This document shows positions 16,501 through 25,931 of a stretch of DNA of 64,000 nucleotides, piece after piece (position 1 is the stretch's first letter; each line of letters starts with the position of its first letter). The stretch covers positions 1 through 64,000 of the forward strand of contig NZ_BCMG01000010.1 of the NCBI RefSeq assembly GCF_002217945.1, written 5' to 3'. The notes under the pieces are model-generated. The model was not told the DNA's origin. It ran no database searches and was given only the letters and a program-made list of their open reading frames with translations. This stretch comes from Secundilactobacillus silagei JCM 19001. GTDB lineage: Bacteria > Bacillota > Bacilli > Lactobacillales > Lactobacillaceae. Both the position numbers and the translations under genes were made by a program.

Positions 16501-16566
16501 AAAAGCTCCTGAAAGGCGGCGTTGACAGATATCCGTCAATGCCGTACTTCAGAAGCTTTTGTTTTT
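16501..16566. terminator. Terminator after ftsK
   Basis: Outer arms AAAAGCT/AGCTTTT with CTGAA/TTCAG, and inner arms GGCGTTGAC/GTCAATGCC. Long two-tier hairpin followed by GTTTTTT. Possibly used from both sides, since a reverse gene ends at 16597. Confidence 0.85.
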
Positions 16567-16596
16567 TAAATTAGGGAGCGAGCTCCCACGATTAAT

Positions 16597-16719
16597 TTAG
16601 CCGAACACGCCAATTGCTTGGAGTGCACTGGCAACTAATGAGCCTAAAGTTGCAATAATCATGATCCAAACCAGGACCATCGTGATTTTTTGAAAGGTTG
16701 ATTTTTGTTTTTTCTGCAT
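16597..16719 (-). CDS. DUF4044-type 40-aa membrane protein
   Basis: A 40-residue ORF: lysine-rich MQKKQKSTFQKIT, then one transmembrane helix (about residues 14-37; MVLVWIMIIATLGSLVASAL). It matches the pattern of the DUF4044 family of lactobacilli, found close to mraZ. The related-looking Listeria Prli42 anchors the stressosome, but that link is only by size and topology. The ATG at 16719 follows AGTGGTG at about seven bases; an in-frame ATG six codons earlier lacks a binding site. It is transcribed against the division cluster. Confidence 0.75.
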   Translation of the reverse strand: MQKKQKSTFQKITMVLVWIMIIATLGSLVASALQAIGVFG

Positions 16720-16884
16720 ATTCGCACCACTTTTCATCTGTTTACTTCAAATAGTTTAACGTGGTCAATAAAGAATTGCAATGAGAATGGAAATTTTCTT
16801 GATTTTAAAGGGAAGATTGCGGTAAAATTTCCCTTGTGCGTTAACGATGGCAACCATGGCGAATATGCGAAGGGGCGGACTACG

Positions 16885-17232
16885 ATGAGACAAATGATCA
16901 TACAAATTATTATCCTGATAGCGGTCCTGTTTATTTTACGGTTATTTAGAAGCTTCACGCCCAAAGCACGACGCCCCAAATTACATCCAGTCGACTGTTT
17001 GCCGCTGCTCAGCCTTTGGTTCATCTGGCAATTATCCCATACTTGGGCTGATCCCTGGTTTGCTGCGATCGTGTTTATCTGGATGCTGATTTCGATTGTC
17101 CTGACGTTGTGGTGGGGATTATCCAAGGGAGAGCTGCTTTGGAATAAATTTCTGCTTTTTTACTGGCGAATAACCGATCTTTTGTTGCTTTTAGCTTACC
17201 TGGCGACAATTGTTCGTGTCCTGATTAGGTAA
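16885..17232 (+). CDS. DUF3397-family membrane protein
   Basis: The 115-aa protein has four predicted membrane segments: near residues 3-21, 38-56, 62-82 and 94-113. A basic loop KARRPKLHPVDCLP follows the first. This fits the DUF3397 family, which in Firmicutes sits immediately upstream of mraZ; function unknown. The ORF is open from 16705, but the ATG at 16885 has AAGGGGCGG upstream and starts the first helix. A terminator separates it from mraZ, so it is not part of the division operon despite its constant place. Confidence 0.75.
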   Translation: MRQMIIQIIILIAVLFILRLFRSFTPKARRPKLHPVDCLPLLSLWFIWQLSHTWADPWFAAIVFIWMLISIVLTLWWGLSKGELLWNKFLLFYWRITDLLLLLAYLATIVRVLIR

Positions 17233-17271
17233 TGACTCATGTGAAATATTACACGTTACCCCAAACTTTCC

Positions 17272-17303
17272 CCGTTCAAACATGGTTTGAACGGTTTTTT
17301 TTT
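17272..17303 (+). terminator. Terminator before the mraZ promoter
   Basis: Arms CGTTCAAA/TTTGAACG with loop CATGG, then nine Ts and a further T-rich run. It insulates the division cluster. Confidence 0.88.
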
Positions 17304-17332
17304 ATTTTTTTTTAATTTGTGTCATTAATGTT

Positions 17333-17367
17333 TGGGGAGTTGTGGTAGAAAGTGGGGAGCTGTGGTA
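17333..17367 (+). promoter_or_regulatory. MraZ operator: four TGGKR boxes
   Basis: TGGGG at 17333, TGGTA at 17343, TGGGG at 17353 and TGGTA at 17363 recur at exactly 10 bp, one helical turn. They form a 15-bp direct repeat (TGGGGAGYTGTGGTA) twice. MraZ proteins bind TGGG-type boxes of this spacing in front of their own gene. The boxes cover the -35 position of the downstream promoter, so binding should repress. Confidence 0.75.
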
Positions 17368-17376
17368 AACTTTAGT

Positions 17377-17382
17377 TAAAAT
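17377..17382 (+). promoter_or_regulatory. -10 element of the division cluster
   Basis: TAAAAT. The matching -35 region falls within the MraZ boxes and is poor (TGGGGA at 17353-17358, 18 bp away). Confidence 0.5.
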
Positions 17383-17405
17383 AGCTGTATTAGGGGGTGA
17401 ACCGG

Positions 17406-17837
17406 ATGTTCATGGGTGAATTTGAGCATTCGATTGACACTAAGGGACGGCTAATTATTCCAGCCAAATTTCGTGATCAGTTAGGTGAAGAATTTGTGAT
17501 TACCCGGGGTATGGACGGCTGCCTGTTTGGCTATCCAATGGCTCAATGGGCGATTATGCAAAAGCGCTTAAGTGCATTGCCATTGAACAAACGTGATGCG
17601 CGGGCTTTTGTGCGGTTCTTTTACTCGGCAGCGACGACGTGTTCACTTGATAAGCAGGGGCGGGTAAACCTGCCCCAGGCGTTGATCAAACATGCTGAGC
17701 TGGCAAAACAATGCGTTATTGTCGGGGTTTCAGACCGCTTTGAAATTTGGAGTCAGAAACGCTGGCAGGCCTTTGCTGAAAAAGCAGAGGAGAACTTTGA
17801 CGATATCGCAGAGAACTTAATTGATTTTGATATGTAA
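17406..17837 (+). CDS. mraZ: Transcriptional regulator MraZ
   Basis: AbrB-like DNA-binding protein that forms rings and controls the mra/dcw cluster. The 143-aa product has the two tandem swapped-hairpin repeats, each with the DxxGR motif: [16 protein letters not shown] near residue 10 and [16 protein letters not shown] near 80. A GTG at 17397 overlaps AGGGGGTG; the ATG at 17406 has it at six bases and matches the universal start MFMGE. First gene of the cluster; its own operator lies directly upstream. Confidence 0.96.
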   Translation: MFMGEFEHSIDTKGRLIIPAKFRDQLGEEFVITRGMDGCLFGYPMAQWAIMQKRLSALPLNKRDARAFVRFFYSAATTCSLDKQGRVNLPQALIKHAELAKQCVIVGVSDRFEIWSQKRWQAFAEKAEENFDDIAENLIDFDM

Positions 17838-17864
17838 TTTGAGCATTAGATAAGGAGCAAAACT

Positions 17865-18806
17865 ATGGCAGAGTTTCATCATCGCACAGTATTATTAAAT
17901 GAGGCTGTCCGTGAACTCAACGTTCATCCAGATGGTACATATGTTGACTGTACGCTTGGTGGCGGCGGTCATACGCACAAGATCCTGACGGAACTAAAAA
18001 CCGGTCACTTGTATTCATTTGATCAAGACGAAACCGCGATCGACTATAATCAAGAACAGTTAGCGGCTGATATCGAGGCTAAGCGATTGACTTTGATTCA
18101 CGCGAACTTTAGGGATTTAAAACAGTCACTGGCAGATCAGCAAGTCGATCACGTCGATGGTATCTTGTATGATCTAGGCGTTTCATCCCCGCAATTTGAC
18201 GATGCCGACCGGGGCTTCAGTTACCGGTATGACGCACCGCTAGACATGCGCATGGATCAAAGTGCGCCACTGACGGCACAAATTGTGGTCAACCAATGGT
18301 CCTACCAAGAACTGGTCCGCATCTTTTACCGGTACGGCGAAGAAAAGTTTGCCAAGTCAATTGCCAGACGGATCGAAGCCGCCCGTGAAAGGAAGCCCAT
18401 TGAAACCACTGGTGAACTGGTGGAACTGATCAAAGAAGCGATTCCAGCAGCGGCTAGGCGCCATGGCGGCCACCCGGCGAAGAAGGTTTTTCAGGCCATC
18501 CGAATCGCGGTCAACGATGAGCTTTCAGCACTTGAAACATCTCTGGAACAAGCCTTGACGCTACTGAATCCTGGGGGTCGGATTTGCGTCATTACGTTCC
18601 AGTCTTTGGAGGATCGGTTAGTCAAAACCATGTTTAAGGAAAAGAGCAGTTTACCCGACTTACCGGCTGGATTACCAGTGATTCCGGATAATCTGCAGCC
18701 AGATTTTAAACTGGTCACGCGTAAGCCAATTGTACCTAACGAAGAAGAGTTAGTCGAAAATCATCGTGCGCACAGTGCTAAATTACGCGTAATCGAACAA
18801 AAATGA
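17865..18806 (+). CDS. rsmH: 16S rRNA (cytosine(1402)-N(4))-methyltransferase
   Basis: RsmH (MraW) methylates N4 of C1402 in the ribosomal P site, using S-adenosylmethionine. The 313-aa protein has [12 protein letters not shown] (SAM-binding loop, near residue 27), then [11 protein letters not shown], the DMRMD motif and the C-terminal [12 protein letters not shown] block with an [12 protein letters not shown] tail. AAGGAG precedes the ATG. 27 bases after mraZ, same operon. Confidence 0.97.
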   Translation: MAEFHHRTVLLNEAVRELNVHPDGTYVDCTLGGGGHTHKILTELKTGHLYSFDQDETAIDYNQEQLAADIEAKRLTLIHANFRDLKQSLADQQVDHVDGILYDLGVSSPQFDDADRGFSYRYDAPLDMRMDQSAPLTAQIVVNQWSYQELVRIFYRYGEEKFAKSIARRIEAARERKPIETTGELVELIKEAIPAAARRHGGHPAKKVFQAIRIAVNDELSALETSLEQALTLLNPGGRICVITFQSLEDRLVKTMFKEKSSLPDLPAGLPVIPDNLQPDFKLVTRKPIVPNEEELVENHRAHSAKLRVIEQK

Positions 18807-18851
18807 CGCAATTATAAGTTAATATTTTAAGGGATAGGATGATGATTAAGT

Positions 18852-19232
18852 ATGGCTCAAAATAACTTAGCAACTCAATATCAACCGCAAACACTTCCTA
18901 AACAGCCTCAAGTTCCATTACATAGACCTTCAAAACAGGCTGTCAGTGTTCCTAAAGAGTTGCCGGTTTCCAGATTTGAAAAGTGTTTGCTCACAGTAGG
19001 GGGCGTACTGATAGTTGGTATGATGCTGTGGCTGGTGAGCACTCAAATTGGGGTTTCAACATCGCAGCAGCATTTGCAGGATGTGAATACGCAGATTGCG
19101 AGTTTCGAAAACAAAAATACGAATGATCGGCAAACCATCAATGAATTGCTGAACCGCTCCAGATTGGAGAAAGTTGCTAAAGCAAACGGTATGACACTTT
19201 CGAATAGTAAAGTAAGGAATGTGAATAAATGA
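18852..19232 (+). CDS. ftsL: Cell division protein FtsL
   Basis: Bitopic divisome protein that pairs with DivIC and DivIB. The 126-aa product has a proline- and glutamine-rich cytosolic tail (about 1-42), one membrane helix (about 46-66; LLTVGGVLIVGMMLWLVS) and an extracellular coiled coil (QHLQDVNTQIASFENK). Sequence conservation in the family is low, so the call rests on topology, size and its place between rsmH and the penicillin-binding protein gene. Its stop overlaps the next start by four bases (ATGA), coupling the two. Confidence 0.92.
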   Translation: MAQNNLATQYQPQTLPKQPQVPLHRPSKQAVSVPKELPVSRFEKCLLTVGGVLIVGMMLWLVSTQIGVSTSQQHLQDVNTQIASFENKNTNDRQTINELLNRSRLEKVAKANGMTLSNSKVRNVNK

Positions 19233-21376
19233 AACAATCACCTAAACGAACGGTGACTAGCAAACAAGTGCGACGCAATCAGCGGGTTTTTGGACGAACC
19301 CTGCTGGTGATCTTTACCCTCGCACTGGTGCTATTCATTGGTCGTTTTTCTTATATCGCCATTGGTAAAAATGTCGAACACGTCAATTTAAGTACTCAGG
19401 CAAAGAAATTATATACCGCTAATCATACACTAAAAGCGCAAAGAGGGACGATCTACGATGCTTCCAGTCAGCCAATTGCTGAAGATACTAGCACTTATTC
19501 ACTCTATGCGGTTTTAGATAAAAATCAGCGGACCATCGCGGGTAAACCGATGTATGTGACCAATAAAACTAAGGCTGCCCGGGTACTTTCAAAGTATTTA
19601 CCGATCAGTGATAAAAAAGCGTTGGCTTACCTAACGCCCAGTAACAAGAAGACCTTTCAGGTTGAATTTGGTGCTGCGGGGCAAAATATTTCATTAACGA
19701 CGAAGAAGAAAATTGATCAGGCGCACATTCACGGGTTAACGTTTGTGCAACGGCAAGCACGGCTGTATCCTAACGGGGTGTTTGCTTCTCACTTGATCGG
19801 TAACGTCACCGCCACAGCTAAGGGGCAATTAGTCGGCACGATGGGTATTGAAGGTGCCGATAATGATTTATTAAGGGGTGTCGATGGCTTTAAGAAGGTC
19901 AGTCAGGATAATAATGGTTATCAGATTCCGGGTTCTAACCAAAAGGCCCGCAAACCACGCAATGGTGATAATGTGTATACCACCCTCGATAGTCGGCTGC
20001 AGACCTTGCTAGAGACCCAAATGTCTGCTTTACAGGACAAGACGCATTCGAAGACCCTAAACGCGGTACTGATGAATGCTAAAACCGGTGCCATTGTGGC
20101 AGCTACTCAGCGGCCAACCTTTGATCCGCAAACGGGTAAGGGACTAAATTCAGTTTGGCGCAATACGTTGATTCAAGACTCCTATGAGCCTGGTTCAACC
20201 ATGAAAGTCTTCACGATAGCAGCTTCGATTGACAGCGGCAACTACAATGGAAATGCCACTTATCAATCTGGTCGCTATGAAGTTGGCGGCCGGACAGTGC
20301 CTGACTGGAATCCAGGTGGCTGGGGGACGATCACCTATAACAAAGGGTTTGCCCTTTCAAGTAACGTTGCCATGGCCCACTTGGAACAGCAGATGGGTGC
20401 CAAGACCTGGAAAAAATATATCAAACGATTTAAATTTTTACAGTCAACTCACTTTGGTCTACCTGGTGAGCAGAGTGGCAGCATTGCCTTTGATCAGACG
20501 ATCAGCCAAGCCGACACAGCGTTTGGCCAAGGAATTCAGGTAACCGCAATTCAAATGATGCAGGGGTTATCTGCTATCGGGAATAATGGTAAAATGTTAA
20601 AGCCTTACTTAGTTCGTAAAGTTGTGGATCCGAATACTGGTAAAGTTGTTAAATCATATGGTAAGAAAGAAGTGGGACAGCCAATTTCTGCAGCGACTGC
20701 TAAGGCAGTTCGTGGGCACATGCAAGACGTTGTATATAAGAAATACGGGATCGGTTCTGACTACAAAATCAAGGGCATTAGAATTGCAGCTAAGACGGGT
20801 ACTGCGCAAGTCAGCAACGGGAAATCGGGCTACTTAAACGGGGATGACAGCTATCTCTATTCAGTCGCCGGTATGGCGCCAGCTAAAAATCCCAAGTATA
20901 TTATGTACATCACCATGAAACAGCCAGATCTACCGGGAACCGAAACCCCAACTCAGTTAATGGCGGACGTGTTTAAGCCCGTCATGAAGCGGGCCCTGCA
21001 AGAGGACACGTCAACGACGAACAATCAAGCAGCGGATAAAATGCTGTCATACGTTAACCGGTCAACGTCTGGTGCCAAAAATGACCTGACTTCAAAAGGG
21101 TATAAGGTCACGGTGATTGGTAATGGCAACCACGTTTTAAAGCAATCACCGCTTTCTGGACAGGTCGTTATGTCACATCAACGGGTGATTCTCATCACTA
21201 GTGGGACACCGAAGATGCCGGCGTTAACTGGCTGGTCATCCAGTGATGTTTTACGGTTAGGTCAGATGCTGGGCTTGAACGTTAAGACGGTTGGTAACGG
21301 GTTCGTTACAAAACAAAGTATTGCTGTCGGTAAACAAGTTAGCGAGTCTGACAAGCTAACGGTTCATTTAAAGTAA
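19229..21376 (+). CDS. ftsI: Division penicillin-binding protein (class B PBP with PASTA domains)
   Basis: Septal DD-transpeptidase that cross-links peptidoglycan with FtsW. The 715-aa protein has a membrane anchor near residues 24-45 and a dimerisation/pedestal domain. The transpeptidase has its serine in GSTMK (about 321), SSN (about 377) and KTG (about 522). Two PASTA repeats follow from about 600 to the end. This is the layout of PBP2x/PBP2B in the mra cluster of cocci and lactobacilli. The ATG lies in the ATGA overlap with ftsL. No unusual active-site change is visible. Confidence 0.96.
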   Translation: MKQSPKRTVTSKQVRRNQRVFGRTLLVIFTLALVLFIGRFSYIAIGKNVEHVNLSTQAKKLYTANHTLKAQRGTIYDASSQPIAEDTSTYSLYAVLDKNQRTIAGKPMYVTNKTKAARVLSKYLPISDKKALAYLTPSNKKTFQVEFGAAGQNISLTTKKKIDQAHIHGLTFVQRQARLYPNGVFASHLIGNVTATAKGQLVGTMGIEGADNDLLRGVDGFKKVSQDNNGYQIPGSNQKARKPRNGDNVYTTLDSRLQTLLETQMSALQDKTHSKTLNAVLMNAKTGAIVAATQRPTFDPQTGKGLNSVWRNTLIQDSYEPGSTMKVFTIAASIDSGNYNGNATYQSGRYEVGGRTVPDWNPGGWGTITYNKGFALSSNVAMAHLEQQMGAKTWKKYIKRFKFLQSTHFGLPGEQSGSIAFDQTISQADTAFGQGIQVTAIQMMQGLSAIGNNGKMLKPYLVRKVVDPNTGKVVKSYGKKEVGQPISAATAKAVRGHMQDVVYKKYGIGSDYKIKGIRIAAKTGTAQVSNGKSGYLNGDDSYLYSVAGMAPAKNPKYIMYITMKQPDLPGTETPTQLMADVFKPVMKRALQEDTSTTNNQAADKMLSYVNRSTSGAKNDLTSKGYKVTVIGNGNHVLKQSPLSGQVVMSHQRVILITSGTPKMPALTGWSSSDVLRLGQMLGLNVKTVGNGFVTKQSIAVGKQVSESDKLTVHLK

Positions 21377-21406
21377 CTCACTTCGTGGGTATAAGAGGAG
21401 AAAGTT

Positions 21407-22366
21407 ATGAGTTCGGTTGTATCGTTTCTAATTAGTTTTATCTTTACTGCGGCGTTTATGCCCGCATTGATCCGTTATTTTCGCGCTAAGCATGAGGGCC
21501 AAATGATCCGTGAAGAGGGACCGTCATGGCACGAAAAAAAATCGGGGACGCCAACGATGGGCGGTTTAATGTTTATTCTGGCCATCATTATCGCAACGCT
21601 GATTGCTGGCTTGGTGTTTGGCCAGCTTGATCCGGTGGCGTTGATCTTATTGTTCATCCTGATCCTTTACGGGTTATTAGGCATGTGGGACGATTCGATC
21701 AAGCTGTTCCGGCGTCAAAATGAAGGGCTAAAGGCCTGGCAAAAATTACTGGGGCAGCTGATTGGCGGTGCCGTTTTCTTTGCGGTTTATCTGCATGAAG
21801 GCTTACCCTTACTGCTTAAGATTCCCGGCTTAGGGGCCGTTCATTTAGGCTTAGTCGGCTATTTCATCTTCATTTTATTCTGGTTGGTTGGTTTTTCTAA
21901 CGCCGTTAATTTAACGGATGGTCTAGATGGACTGGTTGCCGGAGTGGGGTCGATTTCATTTATCACGTACGGCATTATTGCACTTCATCAGCACCAATAT
22001 GATGTGGCCATGTTTTGTCTCGCCGTGGTCGGTGGTCTGTTGGCCTTCTTGATTTATAATCACAAGCCCGCTAAAATTTTTATGGGTGATATGGGTTCAT
22101 TGGCATTAGGCGGTGCGTTGGCTGCCGTTTCGATCTTAGTTCACCATGAAGTTTCACTGCTGTGGATCGGTTTGATCTACGTGATCGAAACTGCCAGTGT
22201 GATCTTACAGGTGATCTCATTTAAGACGACCGGTAAACGGATCTTTTTGATGTCGCCGATTCATCATCATTTTGAAATGAAGGGCTGGAGCGAATGGCGA
22301 ATCGACATTACGTTCTGGTGCATCAGTGCAGTAACGGCTATTACGGGAATTTGGGTCATGTGGTAG
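21407..22366 (+). CDS. mraY: Phospho-N-acetylmuramoyl-pentapeptide transferase
   Basis: Integral membrane enzyme that loads UDP-MurNAc-pentapeptide onto undecaprenyl phosphate, giving lipid I. The 319-aa, roughly ten-helix protein has the motifs [27 protein letters not shown] with the catalytic aspartates, [12 protein letters not shown] and [19 protein letters not shown] precedes the ATG. 30 bases after the PBP gene. Confidence 0.97.
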   Translation: MSSVVSFLISFIFTAAFMPALIRYFRAKHEGQMIREEGPSWHEKKSGTPTMGGLMFILAIIIATLIAGLVFGQLDPVALILLFILILYGLLGMWDDSIKLFRRQNEGLKAWQKLLGQLIGGAVFFAVYLHEGLPLLLKIPGLGAVHLGLVGYFIFILFWLVGFSNAVNLTDGLDGLVAGVGSISFITYGIIALHQHQYDVAMFCLAVVGGLLAFLIYNHKPAKIFMGDMGSLALGGALAAVSILVHHEVSLLWIGLIYVIETASVILQVISFKTTGKRIFLMSPIHHHFEMKGWSEWRIDITFWCISAVTAITGIWVMW

Positions 22367-22413
22367 TTCTTTTTCATGCAGTAATAAAATACTAATAGGT
22401 GGCGGAAAAAGGT

Positions 22414-23796
22414 ATGAAGCGTATCAAGGCGTATGAAGGAAAACGAGTTATGGTTGTTGGGTTAGCTAAGAGTGGTTTAAATGCAGCACGGCTGCTTAAA
22501 AAATTAGGTGCTGAAGTCACGGTCAGTGATCAGCAGCCCTTAGAGAAGAATTCAGAAGCACAGGAATTGCAGACTGAAGGCGGGTACACCATCTTAACGG
22601 GTGAACAGACCCCCTCTCAGCTTGACGCCGGTTTTGATCTGATGGTGAAAAATCCTGGGATACCTTACGACGTGCCGTTGATCAAGGCAGCCGTTGATCA
22701 AAAGCTGCCAATCATCACTGAAATTGAATTAGCCAGTGAGATCGCTGATGCTGAATTGATCGCTGTTACTGGCAGTAACGGTAAAACCACGACGACGACC
22801 ATGATCACCAAGATGATGAATCAGGAACGTTCTGCCGGCAAGAGTGCTTATGCCGGCAACATTGGGGTACCTGCTTCCCAAGTGGCCCAAAAACTGACCG
22901 ATCAAGATACGATGGTGATGGAAGTTTCCAGCTTTATGCTGTTGGGAACCACCCAATTTCACCCGCACATTGCCGTGTTAACGAATATTTTTGCCAATCA
23001 CTTGGATTATCATAAGACCCGTGAAAACTACGTCAGAGCAAAGATGCGCATTACCCAAAACCAAACGGCTGACGACTATTTTGTGGTCAACTTTGATTCG
23101 GAAGAACTGGTTGGTTTGAGCAAGCAGTCTCACGCCAAAGTGGTCCCATTTTCACGGTTAGCCAAGACTAAAGACGGTGCTTATGAATTAGACGGCACGC
23201 TGTATTACAAGGAGGAACCCATTATGGCTGCGGAAGACGTTAAAGTCCCCGGCGACCATAATATTGAAAACGCCTTGGCAGCCATTGCCGTAGCTAAGAT
23301 CGAGGGCCGTTCCAGCGAAGCCATCAAACACGTTTTGACGACTTTCAGCGGCGTTCGTCACCGGACCCAATACGTGCTGACCAGCGAAGGCCGTCAGTTC
23401 TATAACGATTCTAAAGCCACTGACATCGAAGCCACTGAAATGGCTCTGAAGGGCTTTAAAGCGCCCGTTGTGCTGTTGGCAGGGGGCTTGGACCGTGGCT
23501 ATACCTTTGAGCGATTAGCACCATTCTTCAAGGAACACGTTAAGGCCATCGTTTTATTTGGTGAGACGAAGAACCTCTTGGCGGATGCCGCCAAAAAAGC
23601 CGGTATTAAGCAAATTAAATTTGTTGAAAACGCTGAAGCAGGTGTGCCGGTCGCTTACCAGTACAGTCAGCCCGGCGATATTATTTTACTGTCACCAGCC
23701 AATGCGAGCTGGGATCAATACCCGAACTTTGAAGTGCGCGGTGACCGGTTTATCAAAGCGGTTGAAGACTTGACTGGCAAAAAGGAGGAGGACTAA
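22414..23796 (+). CDS. murD: UDP-N-acetylmuramoylalanine-D-glutamate ligase
   Basis: Adds D-glutamate to UDP-MurNAc-L-Ala. The 460-aa protein has an N-terminal Rossmann domain ([17 protein letters not shown]), the ATP loop [12 protein letters not shown] near residue 120, the Mur ligase block [15 protein letters not shown] and the C-terminal domain with [11 protein letters not shown] and [22 protein letters not shown] at 22399 gives five more residues; I prefer the ATG at 22414, which matches the usual start ([12 protein letters not shown]). Its TAA overlaps the murG ATG by one base. Confidence 0.95.
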   Translation: MKRIKAYEGKRVMVVGLAKSGLNAARLLKKLGAEVTVSDQQPLEKNSEAQELQTEGGYTILTGEQTPSQLDAGFDLMVKNPGIPYDVPLIKAAVDQKLPIITEIELASEIADAELIAVTGSNGKTTTTTMITKMMNQERSAGKSAYAGNIGVPASQVAQKLTDQDTMVMEVSSFMLLGTTQFHPHIAVLTNIFANHLDYHKTRENYVRAKMRITQNQTADDYFVVNFDSEELVGLSKQSHAKVVPFSRLAKTKDGAYELDGTLYYKEEPIMAAEDVKVPGDHNIENALAAIAVAKIEGRSSEAIKHVLTTFSGVRHRTQYVLTSEGRQFYNDSKATDIEATEMALKGFKAPVVLLAGGLDRGYTFERLAPFFKEHVKAIVLFGETKNLLADAAKKAGIKQIKFVENAEAGVPVAYQYSQPGDIILLSPANASWDQYPNFEVRGDRFIKAVEDLTGKKEED

Positions 23797-24890
23797 TGCG
23801 GTTGATGGTTTCTGGCGGCGGTACGGGTGGTCATATCTACCCGGCACTAGCTGTCATCAATGAACTTAAGCGACAGGATCCGGATGCCGAGGTACTCTAC
23901 GTGGGTTCTCACCGAGGAATTGAAAGTACGATCGTGCCAGATCTAGGCATTCCCTTTGAAGCGATGACCATCCAAGGATTTAAACGGTCCTTATCACTGG
24001 AAAATTTGAAGACGGTCTACCTGTTTTTAAAGAGCGTTCACCAGTCTAAAAAACTGGTCCGGTCGTTTAAACCGGACGTTGTTTTGGGCACCGGCGGCTA
24101 CGTTTCTGGCGCCGTCTTGTATGCGGCGGCTAAACTGCACGTGCCAACGGTGATTCACGAACAAAACAGCGTGGTTGGGATGACTAACAAGTTTCTGAGC
24201 CGTTACGTAAACAAGATCGCCATTAACTTTGAGGATGCCAGAGCTCAATTTCCGGCTGACAAAGTGGTCATGACGGGTAATCCCAGAGCACAGGAAGTTG
24301 CTAACATTGAAAGTCACTTTAGTCTATCAACGTTTAAGTTAAAGGATGACGTACCAACGATTATGGTCGTTGGTGGTTCTCAAGGGGCGCTAAAGCTGAA
24401 CCAAGTCATGGTTGAATCATTGAAAACGTTGGCTAAGAAGCCTTATCAGGTCGTTTTTGTGACCGGCCCTAAACGCTATGACGACGTGATGAAACAAGTC
24501 ACTAAGATCGGTGCTGCTGATAACATCTCGATTCAGTCATACATTAATAACATGCCGGAAGTGCTGCCAAAGCTTGCGGGGGTAGTCGGCCGTTCCGGTG
24601 CGACGACCTTAGCGGAATTAACGGCTTTAGGCGTCCCTTCGATCCTGATTCCAAGTCCGTACGTGACGGCGAACCACCAGACCAAAAACGCGCTGAGCTT
24701 AGTCAACGCCAACGCGGCTTTGATGATCAAGGAAGCTGATTTGACCACCCAAACGCTGGTTTCAGCCATGGATGAACTGATGACTGATGACAGCAAGCGG
24801 GCTGCTATGGCTGCTGCGGCTAAGAAGCTTGGCAAACCCAAGGCAGCTACCGAAATGCTGGCATTGTTAAAAGAGGTCAGCCAGTCGTAA
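23796..24890 (+). CDS. murG: Lipid II synthase MurG
   Basis: Peripheral membrane glycosyltransferase that adds GlcNAc to lipid I. The 364-aa GT-B protein has the N-terminal G-loop [14 protein letters not shown], the acceptor-site run [10 protein letters not shown] and HEQNSVVG, and the donor-domain signature [10 protein letters not shown] with [24 protein letters not shown]. The ATG shares its A with the murD stop; GGAGGAGG lies upstream within murD. Confidence 0.97.
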   Translation: MRLMVSGGGTGGHIYPALAVINELKRQDPDAEVLYVGSHRGIESTIVPDLGIPFEAMTIQGFKRSLSLENLKTVYLFLKSVHQSKKLVRSFKPDVVLGTGGYVSGAVLYAAAKLHVPTVIHEQNSVVGMTNKFLSRYVNKIAINFEDARAQFPADKVVMTGNPRAQEVANIESHFSLSTFKLKDDVPTIMVVGGSQGALKLNQVMVESLKTLAKKPYQVVFVTGPKRYDDVMKQVTKIGAADNISIQSYINNMPEVLPKLAGVVGRSGATTLAELTALGVPSILIPSPYVTANHQTKNALSLVNANAALMIKEADLTTQTLVSAMDELMTDDSKRAAMAAAAKKLGKPKAATEMLALLKEVSQS

Positions 24891-24909
24891 TTTAGGAAGT
24901 GAGTGCAAG

Positions 24910-25746
24910 ATGAGTTTTAAAATCAACCGTGACAAATCCAACCGCCACGTAGCGATGACACCATGGGAAAAATACCAGTCTGAGGAGCGTAAACGGACGG
25001 CTAAGAAGCCTAACCGGGTTCAGCGAATCGGTGCTAAATTACCACGGTTGAAGCATCAAAAAAATCGCCGTCTTGCACAGCGAATGGGCATTTTGATCGC
25101 GATCTTTGGGATCATTTTGGTCATATCGGGCTACTACGTGTCACCGTTAAGCCACATCGGCCGGATCAGTGTGCATGGCAATCAGGCACTGTCCAAGCAG
25201 CGGGTGATCAAACTCAGCGGCATTGACCGTGGTGATTCGATCTACCGGGTCGTGGGGAAAGAACAGCGGTTGAGTAAACGGGTGAAGCAGCAGACACCGC
25301 GAGTAAAGCACATCACCTTTTCGATTGCCCATTTCAATCAGCTGACGATTCGGGTAGTTGAATACCCCACGGCCGGCTTCGTGCCTGCTAACGGGTACTA
25401 CCGAGTTGCGCTAGGCAGCGGGGTGATCTCTCATGAACGGCAAAAGCAGCCAACGGGGAGTTACCCGGTTTATGATAAGTTTAAATCCCACAAGCAGCTC
25501 TCCCAAATGATTCAGCAGTATGCTAAACTATCCAAAAAGATTCAAACTGGGATTTCGGAAATTCAGTTTTCACCAACCAAAGCGGATCCTGAGCGCATTC
25601 ATTTATACATGAATGATGGCAATGAAGTGTATGCCACGATTTCGACGTTTGCCAGTAAAATGGCTTATTACCCAAGCATTGCGGCGAAGATGTCGCATAA
25701 AGGCATTGTCAATTTGGAGGTTGGCGCATACTCGTATTCATTTTAG
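24910..25746 (+). CDS. divIB: Cell division protein DivIB/FtsQ
   Basis: Divisome scaffold that binds FtsL and DivIC. The 278-aa protein has a long basic cytosolic part (about 1-57), a membrane helix (about 58-77; MGILIAIFGIILVISGYYV), a POTRA domain beginning LSHIGRISVHGNQALSKQRVIKLSGI and a beta domain. Family conservation is modest, but order and topology are decisive. The 185-base gap after it holds a weak TAAACT -10 before ftsA, so ftsA and ftsZ may have an extra promoter. Confidence 0.93.
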   Translation: MSFKINRDKSNRHVAMTPWEKYQSEERKRTAKKPNRVQRIGAKLPRLKHQKNRRLAQRMGILIAIFGIILVISGYYVSPLSHIGRISVHGNQALSKQRVIKLSGIDRGDSIYRVVGKEQRLSKRVKQQTPRVKHITFSIAHFNQLTIRVVEYPTAGFVPANGYYRVALGSGVISHERQKQPTGSYPVYDKFKSHKQLSQMIQQYAKLSKKIQTGISEIQFSPTKADPERIHLYMNDGNEVYATISTFASKMAYYPSIAAKMSHKGIVNLEVGAYSYSF

Positions 25747-25931
25747 GGTGAAAGGGGCAGCCAAATAAATCCAGTGTTGGTGAAAGCGTTTTAGAAATCG
25801 CCGTTTCATTGCGCAATCTAAGGGTAATAATGCCTTTTTTAACGAGTAGTGTTTGTGGTAAACTGGAGAGTAAAATAAGACTTTTTTTATGAGAATTCAT
25901 CAAATCGAAATCAGAGGAGGTTCCTGCTACT

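Noticed and set aside
25770-25840. TGAAAGCGTTTTAG as a cre site upstream of ftsA
   Set aside because: Two mismatches at conserved positions and no reason for catabolite control of ftsA.
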